From: JBBSMX01 sp038232935
GTDB lineage: Bacteria > Bacteroidota > Rhodothermia > Rhodothermales > JANQRZ01
Assembly: GCA_038232935.1 (NCBI GenBank)
Contig: JBBSMX010000041.1
Location: 1 to 29,001, forward strand
DNA length: 29,001 nucleotides
Direction of reading: 5' to 3'
Shown here: one piece after another, positions 1 through 7,916 of the stretch
Position numbering within the stretch: position 1 is the stretch's first letter
Layout of the letters: each line of letters begins with the position of its first letter
Program-made: the position numbers and the translations under genes
Notes under the pieces: generated by a model
Databases searched by the model: none
Told to the model about the DNA's origin: nothing
The model's input: only the letters and a program-made list of their open reading frames with translations

Positions 1-62
1 CAATTGCGTGCAGCCAGAGCAGATCGCCGCTTCCTTTTATCGATGTCGGGTCTGAATCGGGC

Positions 63-325
63 ATATCGTTTAATCGAAAAAGGCGCTCTTGGGATGGAAT
101 AAGCGATTCTCTGCCTATCTCAAAGGGCCAAAGTCCAGCTCAGCCCCTGCGACTATATTGATCGAGGTGATCCTGTGCGATCCGTTTCAGGGGATCGGCA
201 AGCCAGAGCCGCTGCGTCACTTGGCCCCCGGCATGTGCTCCCGTCGGCTGACGCAGGAGCACCGCATCGTTTGCCTCGTGCGCGACGACCGGATCGACTT
301 CCTCCAGGCCCGCTATCATTACTGA
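63..325 (+). pseudogene. Degenerate YoeB/Txe-type mRNA interferase toxin
   Basis: The C-terminal two thirds reads like YoeB: DPFQGIGKPEPL, then SRRLTQEHRIV, ending in ARYHY. The residues matching E. coli YoeB Glu46, Arg65, His83 and Tyr84 are all present. The N-terminal third is in another frame. From 63 the third frame reads ISFNRKRRSWDG, resembling the YoeB start around Trp10-Asp11. The reading must shift near 158/159, where one base appears to be missing, to enter the LIEVILCDPF segment. The only start in the C-terminal frame is TTG at 89, which gives a foreign N-terminus. YoeB normally follows a YefM/Phd antitoxin; no antitoxin is visible in the 60 bases available upstream, but the window edge cuts the view. 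I read it as an inactivated toxin of a type II toxin-antitoxin pair. A sequencing error at 158/159 would restore much of the family pattern. Confidence 0.7.
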
Positions 326-337
326 CTCGTCGTCTAG

Positions 338-1198
338 ATGGGTCGATTCCGGGACCTGAAAGGCTTCACCGTCGTACAGCAGCGCATGCCAAGCCGAACC
401 CGCCGCCCCGCCCCGTATCTCGCCGAGCTGACGTCCCCGCTCAGCGCGGCCGAGCCGCCGTCGCTCGGCCCGAAGCTGTGCGTAGCGACGTACAACGTCC
501 ACCGTTGGGCGGGCGTCCGCGGCGGCCGGAAGTACGACCCCGACCGTGTGCTGACCGTCCTCGGCGAGCTCGGTGCCGACGTGATTGCGTTGCAGGAGGT
601 GCTGCGGCCATTCGAGAACGGCGACCCACTCCGCGAGGCGTCGCGGATGCTCGGCTTCCACCTCGCGTTCGTCGTCACGCGCATCCACCGGCGGGGCGAG
701 CTGGGGAACGCGATCCTCTCGCGCTGGCCCTTCGCGCACGCCGAAGCCATCGACCTCTCGTTCGGCCGGCTGGAGCGCCGCGCCGCGCTCGCCGTTCGCC
801 TCGCCGATGCGAACGGGGGGCCGCCCCTCTCGGTCGCCTCCACCCACCTCGCCCTCGTGGACCGGACGCGGACGCGCCAAGTCAAAACCCTCCTCGACCA
901 CCCCCACTTCGACGACGGGCCGTCCATCCTCCTCGGCGACATGAACGCGTGGCGGAAGAACCCCGCCTCGCGCAACCTCCAGGGATTCACCGAGCGGCAC
1001 AACAACCGCGAGTGGCCCGCGTCGTACCCGAGTCCCCGTCCTGTCCTGTCCCTCGACCGGGCCTACGTCCGTGGCGCTCAGCTCACCGACCTCCACGCGC
1101 ACGAGTCCGCTACCAGCCGGCAGGCGTCGGACCACCTCCCCCTCGTCGGGACCGTGGTGCTCGGCGGCGATGGGCTCGACCGCTCGACGGCTCCGTAA
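338..1198 (+). CDS. Endonuclease/exonuclease/phosphatase (EEP) family protein
   Basis: The EEP fold motifs occur in order. ATYNVHRW gives the metal-binding Asn and ALQEV the metal-binding Glu. STHLAL carries a His, LLGDMNAW the catalytic Asp-x-Asn, SLDRAYV a substrate-side Asp, and SDHLPLVGTVVL the terminal Asp-His pair. EEP enzymes hydrolyse phosphodiester or phosphomonoester bonds in nucleic acids, sphingomyelin or inositol phosphates; the substrate cannot be told from this sequence. No signal peptide is evident, so it is probably cytoplasmic. ATG 338 directly follows a TAG and gives 286 residues. ATG 386 (MPSRTRRPAPYL) is an equally reasonable start because the first 16 residues are not part of the fold. 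The gene starts 13 bases after the YoeB remnant and lies 139 bases before the efflux pump, with no clear promoter between the two. Confidence 0.85.
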   Translation: MGRFRDLKGFTVVQQRMPSRTRRPAPYLAELTSPLSAAEPPSLGPKLCVATYNVHRWAGVRGGRKYDPDRVLTVLGELGADVIALQEVLRPFENGDPLREASRMLGFHLAFVVTRIHRRGELGNAILSRWPFAHAEAIDLSFGRLERRAALAVRLADANGGPPLSVASTHLALVDRTRTRQVKTLLDHPHFDDGPSILLGDMNAWRKNPASRNLQGFTERHNNREWPASYPSPRPVLSLDRAYVRGAQLTDLHAHESATSRQASDHLPLVGTVVLGGDGLDRSTAP

Positions 1199-1337
1199 GA
1201 GGCCTCGGGGGGTCTCAGAAGGAACGGGGCGTCATGCCGTTCCGGCGGTGACGTGCGACCTCGCCCCACGCGGACCGGCCGGAACGCCGCTCCGGAATCG
1301 AAGTACGAGGGGCCGCCTTTCTCCTCCGCCTCTCCCG

Positions 1338-3179
1338 ATGACCGACCTCTCCTCGCGCGACCGGATGCTCACCCTCACGGGCATCCTGCTCGCGCTCTTC
1401 CTCGGCGCGCTCGACCAGACGATTGTCTCGACGGCCCTCCCCCGCATCGTCGAGGATCTCAACGGCGTCACGCGCTACGCCTGGGTGGCGACGGCCTACC
1501 TCCTCGCCTCGACGGTGATGGTGCCGATCTACGGCAAGCTCGCCGACACGTACTCGCGCAAGCGGATCGAGCTGTGGGCTATCGGGCTCTTCCTCGGCGG
1601 CTCGGCGCTGTGCGGGCTCGCGGGCGAGTTCGGCCCGCTCCCGCTCCTCGGCGACGGGATGAACCAGCTCATCATTTTCCGGGCACTCCAGGGACTCGGC
1701 GGGGCCGGCCTCTTCGCGATGGCGTTCATCGTGATCGCCGACCTCTTCCCCCCGGCCGTGCGCGGGAAGTACCAAGGCTTCGTCGGGGCGACGTTCGGGA
1801 TCGCCAGCGTGCTCGGCCCGCTCATCGGCGGGTTTCTGACGGACCACGCGGGCGGTCTCCTCCCCGGCGTGGCCGGGTGGCGGTGGGTGTTCTACGTGAA
1901 CGTCCCCTTCGGAGCTGTGGCGCTGTGGTTCATCGTGCGCCGGATGCCCCCGCTCGTGCCCCCGGCGAAGGGTGGGCGGCTCGACTACGTCGCCGCGGCG
2001 CTCCTCGTGGCCGGGCTCGTCCCGCTCGTCCTCGCGCTCCAGCTCGACAAGCAGGCCGTGCCGTGGACGGCCCCGCTCACGATGGCGCTCTTCGCCGGGG
2101 CCGCCGCCGCGCTCACCCTTTTCGCCTTCCGCTCCCTCCGCTCGTCGGACCCGATCCTCAACTTCGAGCTGTTTCGCAACCGCGTCTTCAGCGCGTCGAA
2201 CGCGGCGCTCTTCCTGCTCGGCGGCGCGTTCCTGTGCGTCGTCATCTTCCTCCCGCTCTTCCTCGTGAACGTGGTCGGCGTCTCGGCAACGCGGGCCGGC
2301 GTGAGCCTCATCCCGCTCTCGGCCGGCGTCGTACTCGGCTCGACGGTGGCGGGCCAGCTCGTCTCCCGGCTCGGCCACTACAAGTGGTTTATGCTCGGCG
2401 GTAGCGGGGTCCTGCTCGTCGGCGTCTTCCTGCTGAGCACGATGACGGCGGCGACGGGCGTCGGCACCATCACCCTCTACATGGTCCTGTGCGGGCTCGG
2501 GCTCGGCCCGGCGCTCCCGCTCTATCCCCTCGCGATCCAGAACGCCGTGCGCCCGAGCGAGATCGGGCAGGCGACGAGCGCGAGCCAGTTCTTCCGGCAG
2601 ATCGGCGGGGCCGTGTTCGCAGCGATCATGGGGACCGTCCTCGCCGTCAGCCTCGTCTCAGCCTTTCAGGACACGGGCTCGCCCCTCGCCGCGCTCGGCG
2701 CAGGTGCCGGAGACGCCACGGAGATGGCGGAGGGCGGCCTCGGCCACATCGCAGAGACCGTGCAGACCCGGTTCGACCAGAGCGAAGCGACGGCGCGGGT
2801 GGCGTTTGGTGGCGAGGACCAGGCAGCCATCGAGAACGCCATCGCGATGTTCCCCCGACCCACGCGAACGAGGATCCTCGCCGCCTCGCCGGCCGAGTTG
2901 CCGGGCGTGCTCCACGCCGCGTTCGCCCAGGCCGCCGAAACCACGACGGCGCAGGTGACCACGACCGTGCGCGAGGCATTCGCCGAGGCGATCACGCGGA
3001 TCTACCGCTACCTCCTCGTCGTCGTGGCGCTGGGGTGGCTCGTGACCCTCTTCGTCCCCGAGATCCCGCTTCGCACGACGTTCGACCACCCCGCCGAGCC
3101 CGCCGGATCGCCCGTCACCGAAGCCGTCGGGGCACCCCCGCCGCCCGAAGCCGTGGGCGAGTCCGCCGTTCGTAGCTGA
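1338..3179 (+). CDS. MFS transporter, DHA2 (EmrB/QacA-like, 14-TM) drug efflux family
   Basis: A 613-residue integral membrane protein. Its first helix carries the DHA2 signature LGALDQTIVSTALPRIVEDL. Motif A follows as GKLADTYSRKR after TM2, and motif C-like glycines and proline appear in GIASVLGPLIGGF in TM5. About 14 hydrophobic segments can be counted. The family exports drugs or lipophilic ions using the proton gradient. Between the last two helices lies an unusually long hydrophilic insert of about 120 residues, roughly 445-565, rich in Ala, Thr and Glu. The last helix (YLLVVVALGWLVTLFVPEIPL) and a proline-rich tail follow. The start was set at ATG 1338 (MTDLSSRDRMLTLTG) because the frame upstream has no membrane-protein character. 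No regulator gene sits beside it, and its substrate is unknown. Confidence 0.9.
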   Translation: MTDLSSRDRMLTLTGILLALFLGALDQTIVSTALPRIVEDLNGVTRYAWVATAYLLASTVMVPIYGKLADTYSRKRIELWAIGLFLGGSALCGLAGEFGPLPLLGDGMNQLIIFRALQGLGGAGLFAMAFIVIADLFPPAVRGKYQGFVGATFGIASVLGPLIGGFLTDHAGGLLPGVAGWRWVFYVNVPFGAVALWFIVRRMPPLVPPAKGGRLDYVAAALLVAGLVPLVLALQLDKQAVPWTAPLTMALFAGAAAALTLFAFRSLRSSDPILNFELFRNRVFSASNAALFLLGGAFLCVVIFLPLFLVNVVGVSATRAGVSLIPLSAGVVLGSTVAGQLVSRLGHYKWFMLGGSGVLLVGVFLLSTMTAATGVGTITLYMVLCGLGLGPALPLYPLAIQNAVRPSEIGQATSASQFFRQIGGAVFAAIMGTVLAVSLVSAFQDTGSPLAALGAGAGDATEMAEGGLGHIAETVQTRFDQSEATARVAFGGEDQAAIENAIAMFPRPTRTRILAASPAELPGVLHAAFAQAAETTTAQVTTTVREAFAEAITRIYRYLLVVVALGWLVTLFVPEIPLRTTFDHPAEPAGSPVTEAVGAPPPPEAVGESAVRS

Positions 3180-3322
3180 GCGGATCGACGCCAAGACGAG
3201 GGCGCTGGACGGGCGGTGGACCCATGCCGGTGCCCAGCGCGGAGCTGTATCCGAGCTATATGGATCGGTGCTGTGCTCCGCTGCTTCGCAGGCGAGGAGA
3301 TGGCATGGCGGTGGTGCGGCGG

Positions 3323-3477
3323 CCCCTCACCCTGTCCCTCGCCCCAAAGGCTCTCCCCGAAGGGGCGAGGGGACGTGGGATGCAACGCGGCGGCATTCGG
3401 TTGGCAAAGCGCCGGGACGTACGTTCTCGCCCCCTGTGGGGGAGAGATGCCCGGCAGGGCAGAGAGGGGGCACGCTC
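3323..3477 (+). repeat. Modular palindromic dispersed repeat, copy 1
   Basis: Module A (3323-3374) is a CCCCTCACCCTGTCCCTC arm pairing with a downstream GGGGCGAGGGGAC arm. A middle segment, GCGGCATTCGGTTGGCAAAG, follows. Module B contains CTCGCCCCCTGTGGGGGAGAG, itself a hairpin, then ATGCCCGGCAGGGCAGAGAG. The same modules recur at 12606-12797 and, inverted, at 24608-24749. No coding capacity is apparent. It lies in a 410-base gene-free stretch (3180-3589); the rest of that stretch holds a small hairpin leader before the next gene. Confidence 0.85.
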
Positions 3478-3523
3478 GACGCTACGGTCGTCGGTGGGAG
3501 CCAGGTGGCTGTAACCCGTAAGG

Positions 3524-3541
3524 TTCGGCTTCGTAGCCGAA
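3524..3541 (+). other. Small perfect hairpin in the leader of the S41 peptidase gene
   Basis: TTCGGCT and AGCCGAA form a 7-bp perfect stem around a TCGT loop, ending 48 bases before the ATG at 3590. There is no U-tract, so it does not look like an intrinsic terminator. It could be an mRNA leader structure or chance. Confidence 0.35.
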
Positions 3542-3589
3542 AGGCACCTGTTGCCTCCGTCCGTACCACCCGTTCATCCGTGTGATCCC

Positions 3590-4972
3590 ATGTCGATCCA
3601 TACGACTGCCCTCCTCCTTCTGCTCCCCTTGAGTTCCTTCGTCCCAGCCTTCGCCCAGCCATCCCCCGTGACGCCGGACGAACGCGCCGCCGTCGTCGAG
3701 CGGGTCGGGGCGCTGCTTGCCGAGCGCTACATCTTTGCCGACAAAGGGCGCGAGGCCGGAGCTTACGCCCGCGAGCGCCTCGACGCCGGGGCCTACGACG
3801 ACGACGCGGTGCCCGACAGCTTCGCCGCCGCGCTCACGCGCGACCTCCAGCACGTCACCCACGACAAGCACCTGCGTGTCCGCCCCGCCCCACCGCAAGA
3901 CGGGCCGCAAGACGGAACGCCCGACCCGCTCCGGCAACGCCTAAGCCAGCGGGAGCGGGAGCGCGCCCGCAACCTCGGCATCCAGTCCGTCCAGGTTCTC
4001 GACGGCAACGTCGGCTACCTCGACCTCCGCTTTTTCCCGTCAGAGGAAGCCGTACGCGATGCCTACGACGCCGCGATGGGGTTGCTTGCGAACGTGGACG
4101 CCCTGATCGTGGACGAACGGCAGCACGGCGGCGGCGACCCGACCGGCATCCGCTACCTCACCTCCTACTTCTTCGACACCCCGACGCACCTCAACAGCCT
4201 TCACTGGCGCGAGGGCGACACGGAGCGCGTCGAGGAGTTCTGGACCTACCCCGAGGTCGCCGGTCCGCAGCGGCCGGACCTCCCCCTCTTCGTCCTGACG
4301 AGCGGCTACACGTTCTCCGGAGCCGAGGAGTTCGCCAACAACCTCAAAGAGCTGGGCCGCGCCACCATCGTCGGCGAGACGACGGGCGGCGGGGCGAACC
4401 CCGGCGGTATGATGCCCGCCGGGGAGCGGTTCGGCATCTTCCTCCCCATGGGTCGTGCCGTCAACCCCATCTCCGGCACCAACTGGGAAGGCACCGGCGT
4501 CGAGCCCGACGTGAAGGTCGCTGCCGACAAGGCGCTCGACGAGGCGCTCAAGCTGGCGCGTCCGGCAGCGACGGCCTACAACGCCGCCCGCGAGCAGCGG
4601 CTGGACGCTCAGATCGCCGACCTCCGCTCCGGGCTCGATGAGGCTGCTGCTGCCATCGCCGCGGGCCGCGACGGATCGGCGAAGGTGGGCACCACGCTCC
4701 GCGCAGCCCTCGACGCAGGGTTGCTCGATGAGGCACTCATCAACGACCTCGGCTACCTCCACCTCCAGACCGGGCAGCCCGCCCTGGCCGTTGCCATCTT
4801 CCGGTTCAACACCGAGGCGTTCCCCACCTCGTGGAACGTCTATGACAGTCTGGGCGAAGCCCTCGCCACGCAAGACGAGCGAGACGAGGCCGCCGCCGCT
4901 TACCGCCGCGCCCGTGCCCTCGCCCCCGACGACCAGCACGATCGTATCGACGCGGCGCTGCGCGATCTGTAG
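3590..4972 (+). CDS. Exported S41-family (IRBP/tricorn-like) serine peptidase with C-terminal TPR-like module
   Basis: A 460-residue protein starting at ATG 3590 with a clear Sec signal peptide (MSIHTTALLLLLPL..., cleavage after AFAQ near residue 23). The next ~80 residues match the helical N-terminal domain found in IRBP-type S41 peptidases (VVERVGALLAERYIFADKG, then LQHVTHDKHLRVR). The S41 core follows: VGYLDLRFF, then LIVDERQHGGGDPTGI, then TSGYTFSGAEEF with the probable nucleophile Ser243, then GETTGGGANPGG and GTGVEPDVKV. Residues after ~380 form a TPR-like repeat with SWNVYDSLGEAL, nearly identical to the tail of the DUF2911 protein downstream. No PDZ domain is obvious. It probably acts in the periplasm or at the cell surface on unfolded or peptide substrates. 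It is separated from the efflux gene by a repeat and from the next gene by 172 bases. Confidence 0.88.
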   Translation: MSIHTTALLLLLPLSSFVPAFAQPSPVTPDERAAVVERVGALLAERYIFADKGREAGAYARERLDAGAYDDDAVPDSFAAALTRDLQHVTHDKHLRVRPAPPQDGPQDGTPDPLRQRLSQRERERARNLGIQSVQVLDGNVGYLDLRFFPSEEAVRDAYDAAMGLLANVDALIVDERQHGGGDPTGIRYLTSYFFDTPTHLNSLHWREGDTERVEEFWTYPEVAGPQRPDLPLFVLTSGYTFSGAEEFANNLKELGRATIVGETTGGGANPGGMMPAGERFGIFLPMGRAVNPISGTNWEGTGVEPDVKVAADKALDEALKLARPAATAYNAAREQRLDAQIADLRSGLDEAAAAIAAGRDGSAKVGTTLRAALDAGLLDEALINDLGYLHLQTGQPALAVAIFRFNTEAFPTSWNVYDSLGEALATQDERDEAAAAYRRARALAPDDQHDRIDAALRDL

Positions 4973-5115
4973 GGGGCTGACAAGCATAGGTGTATGTGCT
5001 GAGGGCATCGCTCAGTCGCTGGCATGGTGACGCAAACCGGCCCGGCGACGCGATGGGACGGCGAACTGCCTCGCACCCGTTCCCTCCACTCGCCGTATCG
5101 TTCAGGACCACCGTC

Positions 5116-5121
5116 TACCTT
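5116..5121 (+). promoter_or_regulatory. Putative -7/-10 box (TACCTT)
   Basis: TACCTT lies 24 bases before ATG 5145 and fits the TAnnTT pattern repeated before many genes in this window. No convincing -33/-35 element is visible. Confidence 0.35.
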
Positions 5122-5144
5122 CCTGCCTCCATCCGCCGACTACC

Positions 5145-6191
5145 ATGCGTATCCGCTACCTGCCTCTCCTCGGGCTCCTCGTGCTGCTCGCGAGCCCCGT
5201 CGTCGCCCAACAGGGCCTCACCGTCCCCCGCGTGAGCCCGCACGCGAACGTCGGCCAGCGCATCGGGCTCACCGATGTCACCGTCGACTACCACCGGCCC
5301 GCCGTCAACGGCCGCACCGTCTGGGGCGAGCTCGTGCCCTACGGCCAGGTCTGGCGCGCCGGAGCCAACGAGAACACAACCGTCACCTTCTCCTCGCCCG
5401 TCACCGTCGGCGGTGCCGAGGTGCCCGCCGGCACGTACGGCCTCCACATGATCCCGACCACCAGCGGCCCGTGGACCGTCATCCTCAGCTCGATGGCCGA
5501 CGCGTGGGGCAGCTTCAGCTACGATGAGAAAGAGGACGTCGCCCGCGTCACCGTTACCCCACGCGAGGCGGGAATGGAAGAGCGGCTGAGCTACCGCTTC
5601 GACGACCCGACCGACACGTCCGCCGAGCTCGTGATGGCGTGGGAAAACGTCGAGGTCCCAATCCCGATCTCGGTGGACACGCCGAACGTCGTCCTCGCGA
5701 ACATGGAGCGGGAGATGCGAGGGTTGCCGCGCTTCTCGTGGCAGGGCTGGGATCAGATCGCGAGCTGGGCCCTCCAGAACGACCTCAAGCTGGAGGAGGC
5801 GCTCGGCTGGGCCGAGCAGTCCGTCGGGACGAACCGGACGTTCACGAACACGATGACGCTGGCCGCGCTGCAAGAGAAGCTCGGTCGCACCCCCGAGGCC
5901 GACGCCACGCGCACCGATGCGATGGCACTCGCTACCGAGGCCGAGATGAATACCTACGGCTACCAGCTTATGGGCCAGGGCAAGATGGACGAGGCGCTCG
6001 CCGTCTTCCGAAAGAACGTCGCAGACCACCCGGACTCGTGGAACGTCTACGACAGCCTCGCTGAGGCGATGACGGCGCAGGGCGATTCGGCCGCCGCCAT
6101 CGAGCAGTACGAGAAAGCCCGCTCGATGGCCCCGACCGTGCAGCACGCCCGCATCGACGGCGCGCTCGCCAAGCTGCGCGGGTCGAACTGA
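5145..6191 (+). CDS. Secreted DUF2911 domain protein with C-terminal TPR-like module
   Basis: A 348-residue protein with a Sec signal peptide ending SPVVAQ (residue ~22). Residues about 28-165 carry DUF2911 landmarks: VDYHRPAVNGRTVWGELVPY, WRAGANENTTVTFS, VPAGTYGLHMIP and WGSFSYDEKEDV. DUF2911 is a beta-rich domain of unknown function common in Bacteroidota. The remainder (about 185-348) is helical, with TPR-like repeats (ALGWAEQSVGTN, YGYQLMGQGKMDEALAVFRK, SWNVYDSLAEAM). Its last ~80 residues align closely with the end of the S41 peptidase encoded just upstream, including SWNVYDSL and QHARIDGAL versus QHDRIDAAL. The two exported proteins may therefore share a partner or a location. ATG 5145 was chosen because it alone gives a complete signal peptide and lies just after a TACCTT box. 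Confidence 0.88.
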   Translation: MRIRYLPLLGLLVLLASPVVAQQGLTVPRVSPHANVGQRIGLTDVTVDYHRPAVNGRTVWGELVPYGQVWRAGANENTTVTFSSPVTVGGAEVPAGTYGLHMIPTTSGPWTVILSSMADAWGSFSYDEKEDVARVTVTPREAGMEERLSYRFDDPTDTSAELVMAWENVEVPIPISVDTPNVVLANMEREMRGLPRFSWQGWDQIASWALQNDLKLEEALGWAEQSVGTNRTFTNTMTLAALQEKLGRTPEADATRTDAMALATEAEMNTYGYQLMGQGKMDEALAVFRKNVADHPDSWNVYDSLAEAMTAQGDSAAAIEQYEKARSMAPTVQHARIDGALAKLRGSN

Positions 6192-6248
6192 AAACGTGAT
6201 GTCCTCGGCTCCCGCGTAGAATCGGCCCCCGCGTAGAACGGGTTGAGG

Positions 6249-6289
6249 GCCGTCCCGGTGATGGTGGGCACGATACCCGCGCACGCCGC
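6249..6289 (-). other. Short fragment resembling an internal piece of the mamK-like gene
   Basis: 35 of 41 bases match 8218-8258, inside the mamK-like gene, in the same orientation. On the minus strand it reads SAACAGIVPTITGTAL, against KAACESIVPAITETAI in the intact protein (codons 254-269). The open frame around it has no plausible start. It lies between a DUF2911 gene and a broken transporter gene. It may be a relic of a duplicated actin gene or a coincidence. Confidence 0.35.
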
Positions 6290-6351
6290 GCTGAAGCCGG
6301 GGGACCCGACCCCGGCCCGCTGCGTATGGCCCTCCCCCTATCTCCCGTCTC

Positions 6352-7270
6352 ATGTCTGACCGACCCCAGCGTACGCGTCCGGGCCCTCCGCCTCTTCCTC
6401 GGATGGCACCGACGCCGGCGCTTCGTCTCCGAAAGTCAAGCGCGGCGAGTCCGACGTGCCGCTGGAACCGGAGGAAGTGCGCGAGGCCGAGGAGCGCTCG
6501 GCCCCTCCGGCAACCGTGCTCTACGCGGCCATTTACGAGGAGGCCGTTTACGAGCTGAAGCGACCGGTCTCCGCGCTGTTCTGGTCCGGCGTCGCCGCCG
6601 GCACCTCGCTCGGCTTCTCGATGATCGCGTCGGGGCTCATCGCCTCGATGCTGCCGGATGCGGCGTGGGCACCGCTCGTCTCTAACCTCGGCTACACGCT
6701 CGGCTTCCTCGTCGTGATCCTCGGGCGGCAGCAGCTCTTCACCGAGAACGCCCTCACCTCATCATCCCGCTCCTGCGGCGGAAGTCCGGCACGGCCCTGC
6801 TCGCGGTGGCGCGGCTCTGGGGCGTCGTCCTCGTGGCGAGCCTCATCGGGGCGTTCCTGTTCGCGTGGCTGTTCGGACTGACCCGAAACGTCTTCACCCC
6901 CGACGCCAACGGGGCCTTCCTCCACTTCGGCGAAGAGCTCCTCGCCATGAGCTTCGGGACTACGTTCGCGACGGGGCTGTTCGCGGGGTGGCTCCTCGCG
7001 CCGCTCGTGTGGATGATGCCCTACGCCGAGACAGAGAAGGTGAAGGTCATCGTCTTCATCACCCATCTCATCGGACTTGGCGGCTTCGCCCACTGCATCA
7101 CCGGCTCCGTCGAGACGATGTACGCCGTGATGAACTCCCCGGCGACGTGGGGCGACTATGTCAGCCTCCTCGCCCCGGCCCTACTCGGGAACATCCTCGG
7201 CGGAGTGACGCTCGTGGCCGTGCTCAACCACGCGCAGGTCGTGGCGGGGGACCACCGGAAGCAACCCTGA
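6352..7270 (+). pseudogene. Formate/nitrite transporter (FNT, YfdC-like) family gene with frameshifts
   Basis: The protein is split over frames. A short start (MSDRPQRTRPGPP) lies in one frame from ATG 6352. The next frame, from about 6390 on, reads DAGASSPKVKRGESD, then VPLEPEEVREAEERSAPP, then several membrane helices to QQLFTENALT at 6758. A third frame from 6759 continues PLLRRKSGTALL, then more helices, GGFAHCITGSVETMYAV, and LGNILGGVTLVAVLNHAQV. A one-base deletion at 6758/6759 explains the second break exactly, since family members read Glu-Asn-(T/A)-(V/L)-Thr there without interruption. The first break also needs one missing base. If GTG 6456 is the true start, only one frameshift remains. 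FNT pentamers conduct formate, nitrite or related small anions through the inner membrane. Both halves keep good sequence quality, so this is either a very recent pseudogene or a sequencing/assembly error. Confidence 0.8.
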
Positions 7271-7364
7271 GGATGGGAGTGGGGGAGTGTGGGCGTACGT
7301 TTCGGACAAAGGTCCCGCTCCCCCCCCACGCCCATCCACCGCTGCTCTGCATTCCCCGACCCTC

Positions 7365-7916
7365 ATGGAAACCACTCCGTTTTTTATCTTTCTCTTTATC
7401 CATCTGAGCAGCCTGATTCTGGGATTCGGGTCGGTCCTCGTCACGGACCTCTACGGCCTGCTTTGGACATGGGACCGGGTCCGCTTCAGCCAAGTCATCC
7501 GTGTGAGCGGCGTGACCGAGTGGTTTATCTGGATTGGCTGGGGCGGCATGGTGGCAGCGGGCATACCGCTGCTCATCCTCAAGGGCGAAATCGACAACCT
7601 GCTGATCATCAAGCTTTTCTTCGTGGTGCTCATCGGCCTCAACGGGATTCCGCTCCACCTTCTCCACAAGAAAGTGAGCAAGTTCGAAGAAGGAGATGAG
7701 GTGCCGAGGGTCTTCATGTTCCGGCTGATCCTATGCCTCTTGATCTCACAACTCGGCTGGTGGGGGGCCGTCACGATTGGGTTTATGCACCGTCACGTAC
7801 AGACGATCATCAACTGGCCCGACGTGCCGTGGCTCGTGATCGCTCTCATCCTCGCGGGGATTCTGGTCGTCTGGGTGAGCGGCGAAGCACTGCTGAAGAA
7901 GGCGGCGGAGGCATAA
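7365..7916 (+). CDS. Small integral membrane protein of unknown function
   Basis: 183 residues starting METTPFFIFLFIHLSSLILGF at ATG 7365, with about five membrane helices. Conserved-looking features are the early His-Leu-Ser-Ser, GFGSVLVTDLYGLLW, a WIGWGGMV segment in helix 2, a GIPLHLLHKKVSKFEEGDE cytoplasmic loop, and a last helix that ends KKAAEA. I do not recognise a named family, though the arrangement recalls uncharacterised multi-helix proteins with a leading HxxS motif. Codon use is visibly less GC-biased than its neighbours (TTT, ATC, CTG and AAG rich), which suggests acquisition by transfer or relaxed composition. It lies 94 bases after the FNT pseudogene. Its stop codon is embedded in the strong hairpin at 7911-7970. 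Its role cannot be inferred from the context. Confidence 0.8.
   Translation: METTPFFIFLFIHLSSLILGFGSVLVTDLYGLLWTWDRVRFSQVIRVSGVTEWFIWIGWGGMVAAGIPLLILKGEIDNLLIIKLFFVVLIGLNGIPLHLLHKKVSKFEEGDEVPRVFMFRLILCLLISQLGWWGAVTIGFMHRHVQTIINWPDVPWLVIALILAGILVVWVSGEALLKKAAEA

Noticed and set aside
140..1135. Minus-strand frame of 331 codons opposite the EEP-family gene
   Set aside because: The plus strand contains all EEP motifs in order; the minus frame has none.
6211..6244. Two near-identical 17-base units starting CCCGCGTAGAA
   Set aside because: Only two copies, short and imperfect; too little to call a functional repeat or binding site.
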